Source: an uncultured Lentisphaerota bacterium
Lineage (GTDB): Bacteria; Verrucomicrobiota; Lentisphaeria; Oligosphaerales; CAITYL01
Direction: 5' to 3'
DNA: 64,000 nucleotides
NCBI GenBank assembly: GCA_903921725.1
Contig: CAIXRA010000072.1
Coordinates: 62,001 to 126,000, forward strand
In this document: piece after piece, positions 16,246 to 25,806 of the stretch
Position numbering within the stretch: the first letter of the stretch is position 1
How the letters are laid out: every line of letters begins with the position of its first letter
The notes under the pieces: model-generated
Told to the model about the DNA's origin: nothing
Seen by the model: only the letters and a program-made list of their open reading frames with translations
Database searches by the model: none
Translations under genes and position numbers: made by a program

Positions 16246-17502
16246 ATGCATGCCGCCTTTGACCTTGAGCGTTTGGCGCGGGAATGCCGCGGACTCCGCA
16301 CCGGCCTGGCCTTCACCCCGGCGGCCTGGGTGCCGCCGCACGGCGATCTCGGGGAGTTTCTGAAGGCGCATTGCGATCTCCGCGCGTTCCTGGCGCTGGA
16401 GCACGGCCTGCGCGGCGAGCTCCAGGACGGCGTCGCCGTCGAATCCGGCACCGACGCGCGCACCGGCCTGCCGGTCTTCAGCTTCTACGGCGAGAAGAAG
16501 GGCGTGCCGGATGCGTTTTGGGACGCCGTGGACGTGGCGGTTTTCTGCACGCAGGATGTCTCGCACCGCGCCTACACCTTCCAGTGGACGCTGGCCGAGC
16601 TGCTGGCCTCTGCCGTGGCGCACAGCCGCCGCGTCGTCGTGCTCGACCGCCCCACACCGCTCGCGCAGCTCGGCACACAGGGCCCGATGGGGTGCCAGTT
16701 CTTCCCGCTGCCGTTCCCGCAGTTCCCGGCGCTCACGCTCGGCGAACTCGCCCGCTGGCTGGTGGCGGAGACGGAAGGCAAAAGGCAGAAGGCAGAAGGC
16801 AGAAGTGAAAACGCAGAATTCAGAACGCAGAACGCAGAACTGAATGCCAAAAATCCACAGACCACAGACCACGGACCACGGACCGTTACACCGTCACACT
16901 GCCACACCGCCAAACCGTCACACAGTTCCGTCCTCTCTGTGATTCCCGTCCGCAACTGGCGGCGGCGCGACGGCTGGGGCCGAACCGGTCTGCCGTGGGT
17001 GCCGCCCTCGCCGAACATCCCGACCGTCGAATCTGCCTATGCCTACGCCTGCACCGGCATCATCCAGGCGACCACGGTCTCCGAGGGGCGCGGCACCTGC
17101 CAGCCGTTCAGCGTCATCGGCGCGCCGTTCCTGGACGGGCGGAAGCTCGCCGCCGCGCTCAACGCCCGCCGGCTCCCCGGCGTGCTCCTCCGCGAAACCT
17201 TCTTCAAGCCCGGCTTCAACAAGTTCGCCGGCCAGCCCTGCCACGGCGTGCAGCTGATGCTGCGGACTCCGCACCGCCTCCGGCCGCTGCGCACGCAGAT
17301 GGCCATCCTCCAGGAACTGGCGCGGCTCGCCCCCGGCGAGTTCAAGCTCACCGCGGGGTTCGGCGACTGGCTGGACAACGGCGCGGACTGGACGCCGGAA
17401 CGGCTGGCCGGGCTCGACATCCCGGCCTTCGAGGCGGAATGCGCCGCCGCCTGCACCGCGTTCCGTACCAGGACCGCACCGTTCGAGCTGTACGGCGCCT
17501 GA
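16246..17502 (+). CDS. DUF1343 / NamZ-like exo-beta-N-acetylmuramidase family protein with an internal repeat insert
   Basis: VDVAVFCTQDVSHRAYTFQWTLAELL, RRVVVLDRPTPL, GLPWVPPSPNIPTVESAYAYACTGIIQATTVSEGRGTCQPFSVIGAPFLD; insert EGKRQKAEGRSENAEFRTQNAELNAKNPQTTDHGPRTVTPSHCHTAKPSHSS. Confidence 0.78.
   Translation: MHAAFDLERLARECRGLRTGLAFTPAAWVPPHGDLGEFLKAHCDLRAFLALEHGLRGELQDGVAVESGTDARTGLPVFSFYGEKKGVPDAFWDAVDVAVFCTQDVSHRAYTFQWTLAELLASAVAHSRRVVVLDRPTPLAQLGTQGPMGCQFFPLPFPQFPALTLGELARWLVAETEGKRQKAEGRSENAEFRTQNAELNAKNPQTTDHGPRTVTPSHCHTAKPSHSSVLSVIPVRNWRRRDGWGRTGLPWVPPSPNIPTVESAYAYACTGIIQATTVSEGRGTCQPFSVIGAPFLDGRKLAAALNARRLPGVLLRETFFKPGFNKFAGQPCHGVQLMLRTPHRLRPLRTQMAILQELARLAPGEFKLTAGFGDWLDNGADWTPERLAGLDIPAFEAECAAACTAFRTRTAPFELYGA
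16777..16930. repeat. Chain of different heptamer/octamer tracts inside the NamZ-like ORF
   Basis: GGCARAA x4; AACGCAG/AATTCAG series; CCACAGA x2 CCACGGA x2; then CACCGT/CACACTGC/CACACCGC/CAAACCGT octamers. Confidence 0.92.
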
Positions 17503-17511
17503 CGCCCGGAT

Positions 17512-18459
17512 TCAATCCTCTTCGGTGGCGTTGTTGTCGGCGGCGTCCGGCGTTTCGGCGCGGCAGTGCTGGTGGGGGCATTTGCCGGTTCCCGGCGGGG
17601 CGGGCTTGAGCTTCACATCGTCCGCCGCGAAGACCACCGGTGGTTGAGGCGCGCCGCCGCTGCCCTGGAAGCCGACGCGGATCTTGCGCGTGAGCGGGTT
17701 CACCTCCATGACGCGGCCGGGGCCGTCCGGCGTGTCCACATGCGCGCCGGGCCGGGGCAGGCTCTGGCGCATTTCCCGGTAGCCGTCCGCCTCGTAGCGC
17801 AGGCAGCATTTGAGCCGGCCGCAGGCGCCGGAGATGTTGGCGGGGTTGAGGGAGAGCCCCTGCTCCTTGGCCAGCTTCACGTTGATGCTCTGGAAGTCGT
17901 GCAGGAAGGTGGCGCAGCAGAACGGACGGCCGCAGCAGCCGAGGCCGCCGTGCACCGCCGCCTCGTCGCGCACACCGATCTGGCGCAGCTCGACACGGAT
18001 GTGGAGCTGCTTGGAAAGGTCGCGCAGCAGTTCGCGGAAATCCACGCGCCCCTCGGCGGTAAAGAGAACCGCCAGCAGGCTGCGGTCGAAGACCAGATGC
18101 ACGCTGACCATCTTCATCTCCAGCCGGTGCAGTTTGATCTGCTGCAGGACCGTTTTCTCCATGGCGGCGGCGCGGATGCGGTTCTCCCGGAGGCGCGCCT
18201 CGTCCTCGGGCGTGATTGGGCGCACCACCTCCGGCATGCCGTTGCCCTGGATGCGGCGCCCGTGGTCGCCTCCATGCTCACGCGCCAGCGCCGCCTCGTC
18301 CAGCGGCTCGCGGTCGTGACAGGCCGTGATGTTTCCCGCGTCCTCGTAGCGCTCGCACCGCACGACCACGCCGTCGTGCGGCTGCAGGTCGAGCGTGTCG
18401 TCCGCCGCGATGTCGTACTGGATGCCCGGCGCGATTGAGATGGTGTATCGGAGTTTCAT
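17512..18459 (-). CDS. PSP1 domain / RicT (YaaT)-like protein
   Basis: GCCGRPFCCATFL...GACGRLKCCLRYEADGY cysteine motifs characteristic of PSP1/RicT. Confidence 0.85.
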   Translation of the reverse strand: MKLRYTISIAPGIQYDIAADDTLDLQPHDGVVVRCERYEDAGNITACHDREPLDEAALAREHGGDHGRRIQGNGMPEVVRPITPEDEARLRENRIRAAAMEKTVLQQIKLHRLEMKMVSVHLVFDRSLLAVLFTAEGRVDFRELLRDLSKQLHIRVELRQIGVRDEAAVHGGLGCCGRPFCCATFLHDFQSINVKLAKEQGLSLNPANISGACGRLKCCLRYEADGYREMRQSLPRPGAHVDTPDGPGRVMEVNPLTRKIRVGFQGSGGAPQPPVVFAADDVKLKPAPPGTGKCPHQHCRAETPDAADNNATEED

Positions 18460-19640
18460 GTTGTCGTATTTTCGGTTTGATTGGTTGCGTTTTTTTGAGT
18501 GGAAAAATCATCGCCGGCGACCGCCGCGCCCAGCAGCCATTCCAGCGCGGAGCAGACGCGCTCCGGCGGGATGACGCGCAGGCACCGGCATTCCCCGCCC
18601 GTGAAGCGGCAGTTCCGCTGGAAACACGGCGAACAATCTGCTTGGTCGTTCAGCACGACCCAGCGGCCGCCGAGCGGGCCCGTGGCCCCCGGGTCGGTGG
18701 ATCCGAAAAGCGCGACTCCGTCCACGCCGGCCGCGGCGGCCAGGTGCATGGCGCCGCTGTCGTTGCTCACCAGCGCGCGGCAGCCGCGCAACAGCGCCAT
18801 CATCTCCGGAATTGTCGTTTTTCCGGCGGCATTCACACAGCCGGCAAGCCCCTCCAGCACAGCCTCTCCCACGGCCGCCTCCTTCGGCGACCCGACCACC
18901 ACGGCCCGTCCGCCACGATCCGTCCACCAGCGCGCCACGGCATGGAAAAATTCCGCGGGCCACTGTTTGGCCGGGCCGTACGCCGCGCCCGGCGCCAGCG
19001 CCAGCAGCGGACGGTCCGCCGGTATGCCAAGCCGTGCGCAGACCGCGGCCGGATTCTCCGTCCGCACGGGGGCCGGCAAGAAAACGGACGGCGTTTCGCC
19101 GAAGAGCGAGGCCAGCTCCAGATATTCGGATAGCTGGTGCCGCGCGCCGCGGTCCTCCGCCGGCGGCAGCGGCGGCAGCGTGTCGGTCAGCAGCGGGGTC
19201 CGCATCCTGCCGGCCCGCCCGGCGCGCCGCGGGATGGAGAGGTTGAAGAGATCCCAGGCAGCGCCGAAGGAGTTCGGCAGGATCAGGGCCGCGCCCGGAT
19301 CCAGCCGGCGGACCGCCGCCCGCGCCGCCCGGTCCGCCCGCGCGCCGGGGAACGGTATCACGCCGTCCACCCAGGACATGCACTGCCAGGCCGGTGCCAG
19401 ATTCGCCCCGCACAACACATGGAGCTTCGCTTCTGGCGGCAACCGCAGACGGACCTGGTACACGGCAGGCAGCGCCATGAACGTGTCGCCGAGCCAGTTC
19501 ACCGCCCGCACCACCAAGCCGCCGCGCCAGTCGATTCCGTCCAGCGGGCGCACCGGCTCCGCAGGGGGCGCCAGTGCCGGCCGGTACAGCCGGAACCCGC
19601 GCGCCGGATCCTCCGCCGCCGTTGTCATCGTCTTGTCCAC
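18456..19640 (-). CDS. Glycosyltransferase family 9 (lipopolysaccharide heptosyltransferase-like)
   Basis: LVVRAVNWLGDTFMALPAVYQVRLRLP...LALAPGAAYGPAKQWPAEFFHAVARW...LVSNDSGAMHLAAAAGVDGVALFGSTDP; overlaps the ricT-like gene by 4 nt. Confidence 0.88.
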   Translation of the reverse strand: MDKTMTTAAEDPARGFRLYRPALAPPAEPVRPLDGIDWRGGLVVRAVNWLGDTFMALPAVYQVRLRLPPEAKLHVLCGANLAPAWQCMSWVDGVIPFPGARADRAARAAVRRLDPGAALILPNSFGAAWDLFNLSIPRRAGRAGRMRTPLLTDTLPPLPPAEDRGARHQLSEYLELASLFGETPSVFLPAPVRTENPAAVCARLGIPADRPLLALAPGAAYGPAKQWPAEFFHAVARWWTDRGGRAVVVGSPKEAAVGEAVLEGLAGCVNAAGKTTIPEMMALLRGCRALVSNDSGAMHLAAAAGVDGVALFGSTDPGATGPLGGRWVVLNDQADCSPCFQRNCRFTGGECRCLRVIPPERVCSALEWLLGAAVAGDDFSTQKNATNQTENTTT

Positions 19641-19890
19641 GGGCCCCGTTTCTTGCGTTCAAGTGGTGGAAAGCGGAGGCCGGACACGCCCGGCGCGCTT
19701 CATAAAACATGCGGGTTAACCTAATCCGGCAAGGCGTCTTTTCTATTCCCGCAGCGGCGGCGGCGCCCGTTTTGGCCGCCCGGCCGGAAAAAGGGGCGCG
19801 GCGGCGGTCACAATAAAGCCGCCGCCCAGCCGTTTCAGGAGCGTAACGGAACCCGTCAGACACTAGAACCAGCAGCAAGGAGCGGCTCCC

Positions 19891-20790
19891 ATGAACACCC
19901 TCAAGCCCGCCATCATCCTCGGCACCTGCGCGGCCCTCGCACTTTCCTTCCCGTCCTTCGGCGACGACGCCACGCCGCCCGCGCCAGGCGCGGGGACGGA
20001 GACCGGCGGCCCCGCCGGCGGCCGCGCCAAACACGGCGACAAGCGCGCCGAAGCCAAGGAAAAGGCCGAAGCGAAACGCGCCGACATCCGCGAGAAGATT
20101 GAGGAGAAGAAGACCGCGCAGGAAGACCGCAAGGCGCAGATAGAGGCCCGCAGAGCCGAGTGGGCGAAGCTGACACCGGAACAGCGCAAGGCCAAGATTG
20201 AAGCGCGCAAGGCCGAGATGGAGAAGATGACGCCTGAAGAGCGCAAGGCCAAGATCGAGGCCCGAAAGGCCGCGGCGGAAAAGAAGGCGCCGGTCGACCA
20301 GAAGCGCACCGACACGGTCAACAGCGTCACCGACAAGCGCGAGGCCAATCAGGAGAAGCGCATCCAGCACGGCATCAGCAAAGGCTACCTGACGCCGGAG
20401 GAGACCGCCAAGCTCGAACAGCAGCAGCAGAACATCGAGAAAATGCAGCAGCAGTTCAACGGTGACGGCAAGGTCACCCGCGACGAGGCCAAGGATCTGC
20501 GCAACGCCCTGAACGACGCCAGTTTCGACATCTGGACACAGAAGCACGACACGGACGGCAACCAGATGGCGGCTTACCGCCTCGGCAAGAACGTCTTCCT
20601 CAAGCCCGAGCTCGCCTCACGCTTGGGCGATGAAAACCTGAGCCGGGCCGACGCCCGCAGGTTCCTTGGCGACTTCCACAGCCTCGCCGAACTCAAGAAA
20701 AAGCTCAATGGCGACCTGTCCGCCGAAGAACGCGCCAAGCTCCAGGAGCGGTACGACATCCTCCTGAACCAGTATTTCACCACCAAGTAA
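19891..20790 (+). CDS. Secreted coiled-coil protein with EF-hand-like loop
   Basis: Signal-like N-terminus MNTLKPAIILGTCAALALSFPSFG; repeats TPEQRKAKIEARKAEMEKMTPEERKAKIEARKAA; NGDGKVTRDEAKD EF-hand-like loop. Confidence 0.75.
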   Translation: MNTLKPAIILGTCAALALSFPSFGDDATPPAPGAGTETGGPAGGRAKHGDKRAEAKEKAEAKRADIREKIEEKKTAQEDRKAQIEARRAEWAKLTPEQRKAKIEARKAEMEKMTPEERKAKIEARKAAAEKKAPVDQKRTDTVNSVTDKREANQEKRIQHGISKGYLTPEETAKLEQQQQNIEKMQQQFNGDGKVTRDEAKDLRNALNDASFDIWTQKHDTDGNQMAAYRLGKNVFLKPELASRLGDENLSRADARRFLGDFHSLAELKKKLNGDLSAEERAKLQERYDILLNQYFTTK

Positions 20791-20805
20791 TTATTCGAGA
20801 TCCAA

Positions 20806-20950
20806 TTGACGCCAAGCCGGGCTCACTCCGCCAACCGGGGAGTGGGTTGCGGTGCGACTTGGCGAACCCCGGATAACGGCCGGGCTGAAGGCGAGACGGG
20901 CTGCCGTCGGGCGGCAGTAAGCGATGCGAGCGTCAGCGAGACGTGTCGCC
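20806..20950. ncRNA. Candidate structured RNA between the EF-hand gene and accC (strand unresolved)
   Basis: Nested helices GCCAAG(20811-20816)/CTTGGC(20858-20863) enclosing CACTCC(20824-20829)/GGAGTG(20839-20844), then CTGCCG-tcggg-CGGCAG. No conservation data available here. Confidence 0.3.
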
Positions 20951-21111
20951 TCCGCCCTCTCCGGCTGGCCGTGTCATCTTTGGCGGCTGCGGGGGTGGAC
21001 TTTTTGCGGCACAACGCCAAGCCTACTCCGGCGGCCGGCAGCCATCCGAAAAATCCACGCCGCGCCCGACATCCGACACTCCGTGAGGCCAATGTCGGGC
21101 TGCGGGCTGGC

Positions 21112-22500
21112 TCAGACCGGCTTTTTCTCGGGCTTGGCCGCCTTGCGGGCCGCCGCCTCGGCCTCGAGCATCTTCTCGATGTAGCCGGTGTTGTACTCGC
21201 CGCGGACGATGTCCTCGCGCTCCAGCAGGATGCGGGCGAAGCCGATGGAGGTGGCGACGCCTTCAATCCGGAATTCATCCAGCGCGCGGCGGGCGCGGCG
21301 CAGTGCCTCCTCGCGGTCGGCTCCATGCACGATGAGCTTGCCGATCATGCTGTCATAATTCGGCGGGATGACGTAGCCGGAATAGGCGTGGGAGTCGATA
21401 CGCACGCCGGGGCCGCCGGGGGCGATGTACAGGGAGATCGTGCCGGGGCACGGGGCGAAGTTGCGCTTCCAGTCCTCGGCATTCACTCGCACCTCGATGG
21501 CGTGGCCGGTGAACTTGATGTCCTTCTGGCTGTAGCGCAGCTTCTCGCCGGCGGCGACGCGGATCTGCGTCTTGACCAGATCCACGCCGGTGACCATCTC
21601 CGTGACCGGGTGTTCGACCTGGATGCGAGTGTTCATTTCCATGAAGTAGAACTTCTTGTCGGCGCTCACCAGGAACTCGATGGTTCCGGCCCCGCTGTAT
21701 TTCACGGCCTTCGCGGCCTTGATGGCCGCCTCGCCCATCTTCTCGCGCAGCTTGGCGTCAAGAATCGGGCTGGGAGCCTCCTCGATGAGCTTCTGGTGGC
21801 GGCGCTGAAGCGAGCAGTCGCGCTCGCCGAGGTGGATCACGTTGCCGTGGTTGTCCGCCATAATCTGGAACTCGATGTGGCGCGGGCGCTCGATGTACTT
21901 CTCGACGTACACGTCGCCGTTGCCGAAGGCCATCTCGGCCTCGCGCCGCGCCGCGTGGAAGCCCTGGACCAGGCTGGCGTCGTTGTGGACGACGCGCATC
22001 CCCTTGCCGCCGCCGCCGGCGACGGCCTTGATGATGACTGGATAGCCGTATTCGTGGGCGATCTTTTTGGCTTCGCCCTCGTCCTTGACAATATCCTTGG
22101 AGCCGGGGATGACCGGAACCTTGGCGGCCATCATCGTCTTGCGCGCCTCGGCCTTGTCGCCCATGGCGCGGATGGCGGCCGGACTGGGGCCGATGAACTT
22201 GATATTGCAGCTTTCGCAGACCTCGGCGAAGTGCGCGTTCTCGGCCAGGAAACCGTACCCGGGGTGGATGGCGTCCACATCGTACAGCTCCGCCGCCGCG
22301 ATGAGGCGGTCGATCTTCAGGTAGCTTTCCTTGCTCGGCGCGGGCCCGATGCAGATGGCGTGGTCGGCCATGGCGACGGCAAGCGTGTGCTTGTCCGCCT
22401 CCGAATAGGCCACGACACTGCTGATGCCCAGCTCGCGGCACGCACGCACGATGCGGAGCGCGATCTCGCCCCGGTTGGCAATCAAGACTCGTGAAAACAT
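21112..22500 (-). CDS. accC: Acetyl-CoA carboxylase, biotin carboxylase subunit
   Basis: [26 protein letters not shown]...[16 protein letters not shown]...[17 protein letters not shown]...[25 protein letters not shown]. Confidence 0.97.
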   Translation of the reverse strand: MFSRVLIANRGEIALRIVRACRELGISSVVAYSEADKHTLAVAMADHAICIGPAPSKESYLKIDRLIAAAELYDVDAIHPGYGFLAENAHFAEVCESCNIKFIGPSPAAIRAMGDKAEARKTMMAAKVPVIPGSKDIVKDEGEAKKIAHEYGYPVIIKAVAGGGGKGMRVVHNDASLVQGFHAARREAEMAFGNGDVYVEKYIERPRHIEFQIMADNHGNVIHLGERDCSLQRRHQKLIEEAPSPILDAKLREKMGEAAIKAAKAVKYSGAGTIEFLVSADKKFYFMEMNTRIQVEHPVTEMVTGVDLVKTQIRVAAGEKLRYSQKDIKFTGHAIEVRVNAEDWKRNFAPCPGTISLYIAPGGPGVRIDSHAYSGYVIPPNYDSMIGKLIVHGADREEALRRARRALDEFRIEGVATSIGFARILLEREDIVRGEYNTGYIEKMLEAEAAARKAAKPEKKPV

Positions 22501-22707
22501 GGCAACCTCATGATGCTTTTGGGCCGAAGTTCGCGAAGACACGGAGAACAGGGGAGGCGGTGATTGAAGGGATGGATGACGGGAGGCCCGCGGGAAAGTT
22601 AAAGGAAAATGCCTTGGACGTTTCGTTGCCTGGCTCTTCCCCGGCGGACACGCCGCTTCCCGTCAAAACCTCCCGGCCCGATTTCCCTTCCGGCCTTCCT
22701 GCAATTC

Positions 22708-23154
22708 TTATTCAATCTCGAACATCGGCTGGCCGTACTCGACCGGTTTGCCGTTTTCGACCAGCATCTTGCGGATGACGCCGCTGCGTTCGGCCCTAAT
22801 CTCGTTCATGACCTTCATCGCCTCGACGATGCAGATTACCGTGTCTTCCTTCACCTTGGTGCCGGCCTTCACGAACGACGGAGCGTCCGGGGACGGCGAG
22901 GAGTAGAAGGTACCGACGATTGGGGAATTGATGGTTTCCGCCTTCTTGGCGGGGGCGGGCGCCTCGGCGGCGGGGGCCGGAGCCGGGGCCGCGGAAGCGG
23001 CGGCTACGGGAGCCGGAGCCGGGGCGGAGACATGCACCACGGCGCCGCCGCCGCGCTTCATGGAGATCTTCACATCCGGGCTCTCGATGGCAATTTCCGC
23101 AAGGTCGTTGGCCGACATCAGTTCGGCTATCTTTGTGATCTCTTCAAGCTTCAT
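22708..23154 (-). CDS. accB: Acetyl-CoA carboxylase biotin carboxyl carrier protein
   Basis: C-terminal biotinylation site [11 protein letters not shown]; Ala/Pro linker. Confidence 0.95.
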   Translation of the reverse strand: MKLEEITKIAELMSANDLAEIAIESPDVKISMKRGGGAVVHVSAPAPAPVAAASAAPAPAPAAEAPAPAKKAETINSPIVGTFYSSPSPDAPSFVKAGTKVKEDTVICIVEAMKVMNEIRAERSGVIRKMLVENGKPVEYGQPMFEIE

Positions 23155-23608
23155 TTTTTCTTCCCTTCTTGTTCACCGGCGCCAGATGTTGCACAAGCGC
23201 CCGAAGCGCCCAGCCATACCCGGCCACGCCAAATCCGCACATTACGCCGACGCAGACCTCCGCCGTCAGCGACCTCCTCCGGAACTCCTCCCGGCCATGC
23301 ACATTGCTCAGATGCACTTCCACGGCGGGGACCCCCGCCCCGGCCAGCGCATCCCGCAACGCCACGCTGGTGTGCGTGTACGCCGCCGGGTTGATGACGA
23401 TGCCGTCGAACGTGCCGGACGCCAGTCCGATCCAGTCCAAAAGATCGCCCTCGTGGTTGCTCTGCCGGAACTCGACCTCAACCCCCAGCTCCCCGGCCGT
23501 CCGGCGGACCAGCGCCTCGACATCCTCCAGGGTGGCGGTTCCATAGACGTCCGGCTCGCGCCGGCCGAGCATCTGCAGGTTCGGTCCGTTCAATACAAGA
23601 ATTCGCAT
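23144..23608 (-). CDS. aroQ: Type II 3-dehydroquinate dehydratase
   Basis: [23 protein letters not shown]...[13 protein letters not shown]...[19 protein letters not shown]...[14 protein letters not shown]. Confidence 0.96.
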   Translation of the reverse strand: MRILVLNGPNLQMLGRREPDVYGTATLEDVEALVRRTAGELGVEVEFRQSNHEGDLLDWIGLASGTFDGIVINPAAYTHTSVALRDALAGAGVPAVEVHLSNVHGREEFRRRSLTAEVCVGVMCGFGVAGYGWALRALVQHLAPVNKKGRKNEA

Positions 23609-23752
23609 TGTTCCGGCCCCTTCCCGCCCGATTTCCGTTCCCTCATGATCATGCGACATTCGCGTACGCGCCTGCCCGCACAAGACCCTTGGAAACGCCT
23701 TGGTTTGGTTTCTGTTTGGGTGCTAATATAGCATGCCTAAAAAACAGGGCAA

Positions 23753-25738
23753 TTATCGCCCCGACGCCTCCCCCGTTTCCACTCTGCGGCGGAGGCCGAG
23801 AATCTCCGGGGAGGCGGGGTTCCACTCCACCGCCCTGGCCGCCGCGCGCCGGGCCGCCGGGCCGTCGCCAGCCGCCATTTCCGCCTCCGCCAAACCCGCC
23901 CAGAAGCCGGACCGGTGCGGAGTCCGCGCGGCGGCAAGGGCGAATGAGTCCGCCGCCGTCCGCCATTCCCTTTCGGCCAGGGCCCGGCGACCGAGGATGT
24001 TCCAGGGGTAGGGAGATTCCGGCAGCAGCCGCGCGGCGGCCGCGGCCGAATCCGCCACCGCCGCCAGCGGCGCACTCCGGTCCGCCGACGTCCGGCAAAG
24101 CCCGGCAAACGCCCGCTCCCCCGGCCAGCGCCAGACCGCGGCCAACGCCGCCAGCGCCAGCCCCGCCGCCGCCAACCGCAGAAGAATTCCCGTTTTCAAT
24201 TTCCGGTTTCCTATTCCCGCGTTGCCGGGTTCCGCGTCCCGTATTCCACCTTTCGCCTTCTTCCCTCTTCCCACCGCCAGTAGCGGAAGCAGCGCAAAAA
24301 CCATCACCGACCCTGCAATTTCACTGTTGAAATCCGCCAGTGCATGCAGCCCCCAGGCAATCGTCCCCGCCTGCACCGCCAGCAACAGCCCCGGGGGAAG
24401 ATCATGCGTTTCGTGTTGCGCGTTTCGTGTTGCGTGTTCACTTCCGCCTGCCGCAATCCGCCCCAAAAAGAACGGCAGCGCCAGCAGCGCCAGCGCCGCC
24501 AGTCCGGCCAGGACCCCCGCCTGCGCCGCATACCCCAGCACCATGTTGTGCGACTGCCGAGTGTCCTCCACCCCGGCCGGCCTCAACTTCGTGTAATACG
24601 GAAAAAACTCGCCGAGCCCCACGCCGACCAACGGCGCCGAGGCGAACATCTTCACCGATGCCGAAGCGTATTCGGCCCGGGCTCCGAGCGAAGAGAGAGC
24701 CATCACCGAAACCGGGCCGCCGCCGCCGGGTTCCCCTTGCTTGTGACGGATCACCTTCAGCGTTCCGGCCACCGCACCCGCCACCGCCAGCACCGCGATT
24801 CCGGCCAGAAGAACTCCCCGCCACCGCCGGAGCGCCGGAACCGCCGCCACCGCCGCGCAGGCGCCAACGCCCAGCGACAGCATCGCCGCCCGGCTTCCGC
24901 TGAACCACAGTCCGCCGCCCAGCGCCGCCGCGGCAAACCCCGCCAGCAGCAGCCGGCTCACCCGGGCCGGACGGAAGAACCCGCCCGCATGCCACGCCGC
25001 CCAGACCGCCAGCGGGCCCGTCAGAATCAGGTGCGCGGCGAAACTATTGGGATAGACGAACGTGCCGAACACGCGCCCCTCGCGGATCCGCCCCACCACC
25101 TCCGGCGGCAGCGCCATTCCGTTCGCTTCGGCCGCCTTCAACGCCGCCGCCAGCCCGCCGCCCGGCCCCTGCAGCCAGCCCGCCCACGCCGTCAGCAGCG
25201 TGCCCGCCGCCAGCGCCGCCAGCAACCAGCCGCCAAGCCTACGGTCATGCGCCAGCGCCCACCAGGCCGCCACGGCGAACGCCGCGACCCCCGTCCACTG
25301 CCCGAGCATCAGCCAGGCGGCGTCCCGCTCCGTTGTCCGGAGCAACCCCGGCAGCAGGCAGAGCAGAAACCCGCACCACGCGGCGGGGAACAGCCAGGCC
25401 ATGCGGCCCCGTTGCGCGTTTCGTGTTTCGTGTTGCGCGTCCGGCGGTTTCGGCTCAAGCTTGGGACCCGGAGCCCCGCGTTGGAACCAGGCAAACCCGC
25501 TTGCTCCCGCCGCCGGCAGCAGCAGGACGCACAGCAGTAGCACCACACCCGCCAGCACCGGCGCCAGGAACGGCGGCCACACCGCAAAAATCCATTCCCA
25601 GGCATCCGCCGGGAAGAGACTGTCCCCGCCGGCCACCGTCGGCATTCCGAACTTCAGCGGGCAGAGGAGCGCCAGCACGCAGAGCGCCGCGCGTACCGGC
25701 CAAACCCGCCACGCCGGCACCGCCGCCGAATCCGCCAT
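23753..25738 (-). CDS. O-antigen ligase/polymerase-like membrane protein with C-terminal TPR-like region
   Basis: Multiple TM segments, NSFAAHLILTGPLAVWAAWH, GVGLGEFFPYYTKLRPAGVEDTRQSHNMVLGYAAQAG; C-terminal Ala-rich TPR-like repeats. Contains three repeat-derived inserts. Confidence 0.82.
   Translation of the reverse strand: MADSAAVPAWRVWPVRAALCVLALLCPLKFGMPTVAGGDSLFPADAWEWIFAVWPPFLAPVLAGVVLLLCVLLLPAAGASGFAWFQRGAPGPKLEPKPPDAQHETRNAQRGRMAWLFPAAWCGFLLCLLPGLLRTTERDAAWLMLGQWTGVAAFAVAAWWALAHDRRLGGWLLAALAAGTLLTAWAGWLQGPGGGLAAALKAAEANGMALPPEVVGRIREGRVFGTFVYPNSFAAHLILTGPLAVWAAWHAGGFFRPARVSRLLLAGFAAAALGGGLWFSGSRAAMLSLGVGACAAVAAVPALRRWRGVLLAGIAVLAVAGAVAGTLKVIRHKQGEPGGGGPVSVMALSSLGARAEYASASVKMFASAPLVGVGLGEFFPYYTKLRPAGVEDTRQSHNMVLGYAAQAGVLAGLAALALLALPFFLGRIAAGGSEHATRNAQHETHDLPPGLLLAVQAGTIAWGLHALADFNSEIAGSVMVFALLPLLAVGRGKKAKGGIRDAEPGNAGIGNRKLKTGILLRLAAAGLALAALAAVWRWPGERAFAGLCRTSADRSAPLAAVADSAAAAARLLPESPYPWNILGRRALAEREWRTAADSFALAAARTPHRSGFWAGLAEAEMAAGDGPAARRAAARAVEWNPASPEILGLRRRVETGEASGR
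24186..24275. repeat. Degenerate 7-9 nt tandem tract inside the O-antigen ligase-like ORF
   Basis: Minus strand: GGAATACGGGACGCGGAACCCGGCAACGCGGGAATAGGAAACCGG; peptide GKKAKGGIRDAEPGNAGIGNRKLKTG. Confidence 0.65.
24405..24440. repeat. Heptamer tract (minus strand CAACACG/AAACGCG) inside the O-antigen ligase-like ORF
   Basis: + strand gcgtttcgtgttgcgcgtttcgtgttgcgtgttc; minus GAACACG CAACACG AAACGCG CAACACG AAACGC. Confidence 0.9.
25411..25443. repeat. Heptamer tract (minus strand CAACACG AAACACG AAACGCG) inside the O-antigen ligase-like ORF
   Basis: + strand gttgcgcgtttcgtgtttcgtgttgcgcgtc; peptide DAQHETRNAQRG. Confidence 0.9.
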
Positions 25739-25806
25739 GTTCGCTCCCTCGTCCACTTGGTTTCCCTCGCTTCCGAACGTTCGCGTTGTGTTTTCGTTTT
25801 CCGCGG

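Noticed and set aside
12713-16930. Possible CRISPR array from repeated units
   Set aside because: Units are only 7-10 nt, contiguous with no spacers, and lie inside ORFs; no cas genes in the window.
18508-20547. 679-aa minus-strand ORF
   Set aside because: Spans out of frame over the GT9 gene and antisense to the EF-hand gene; both real genes have better-supported frames.
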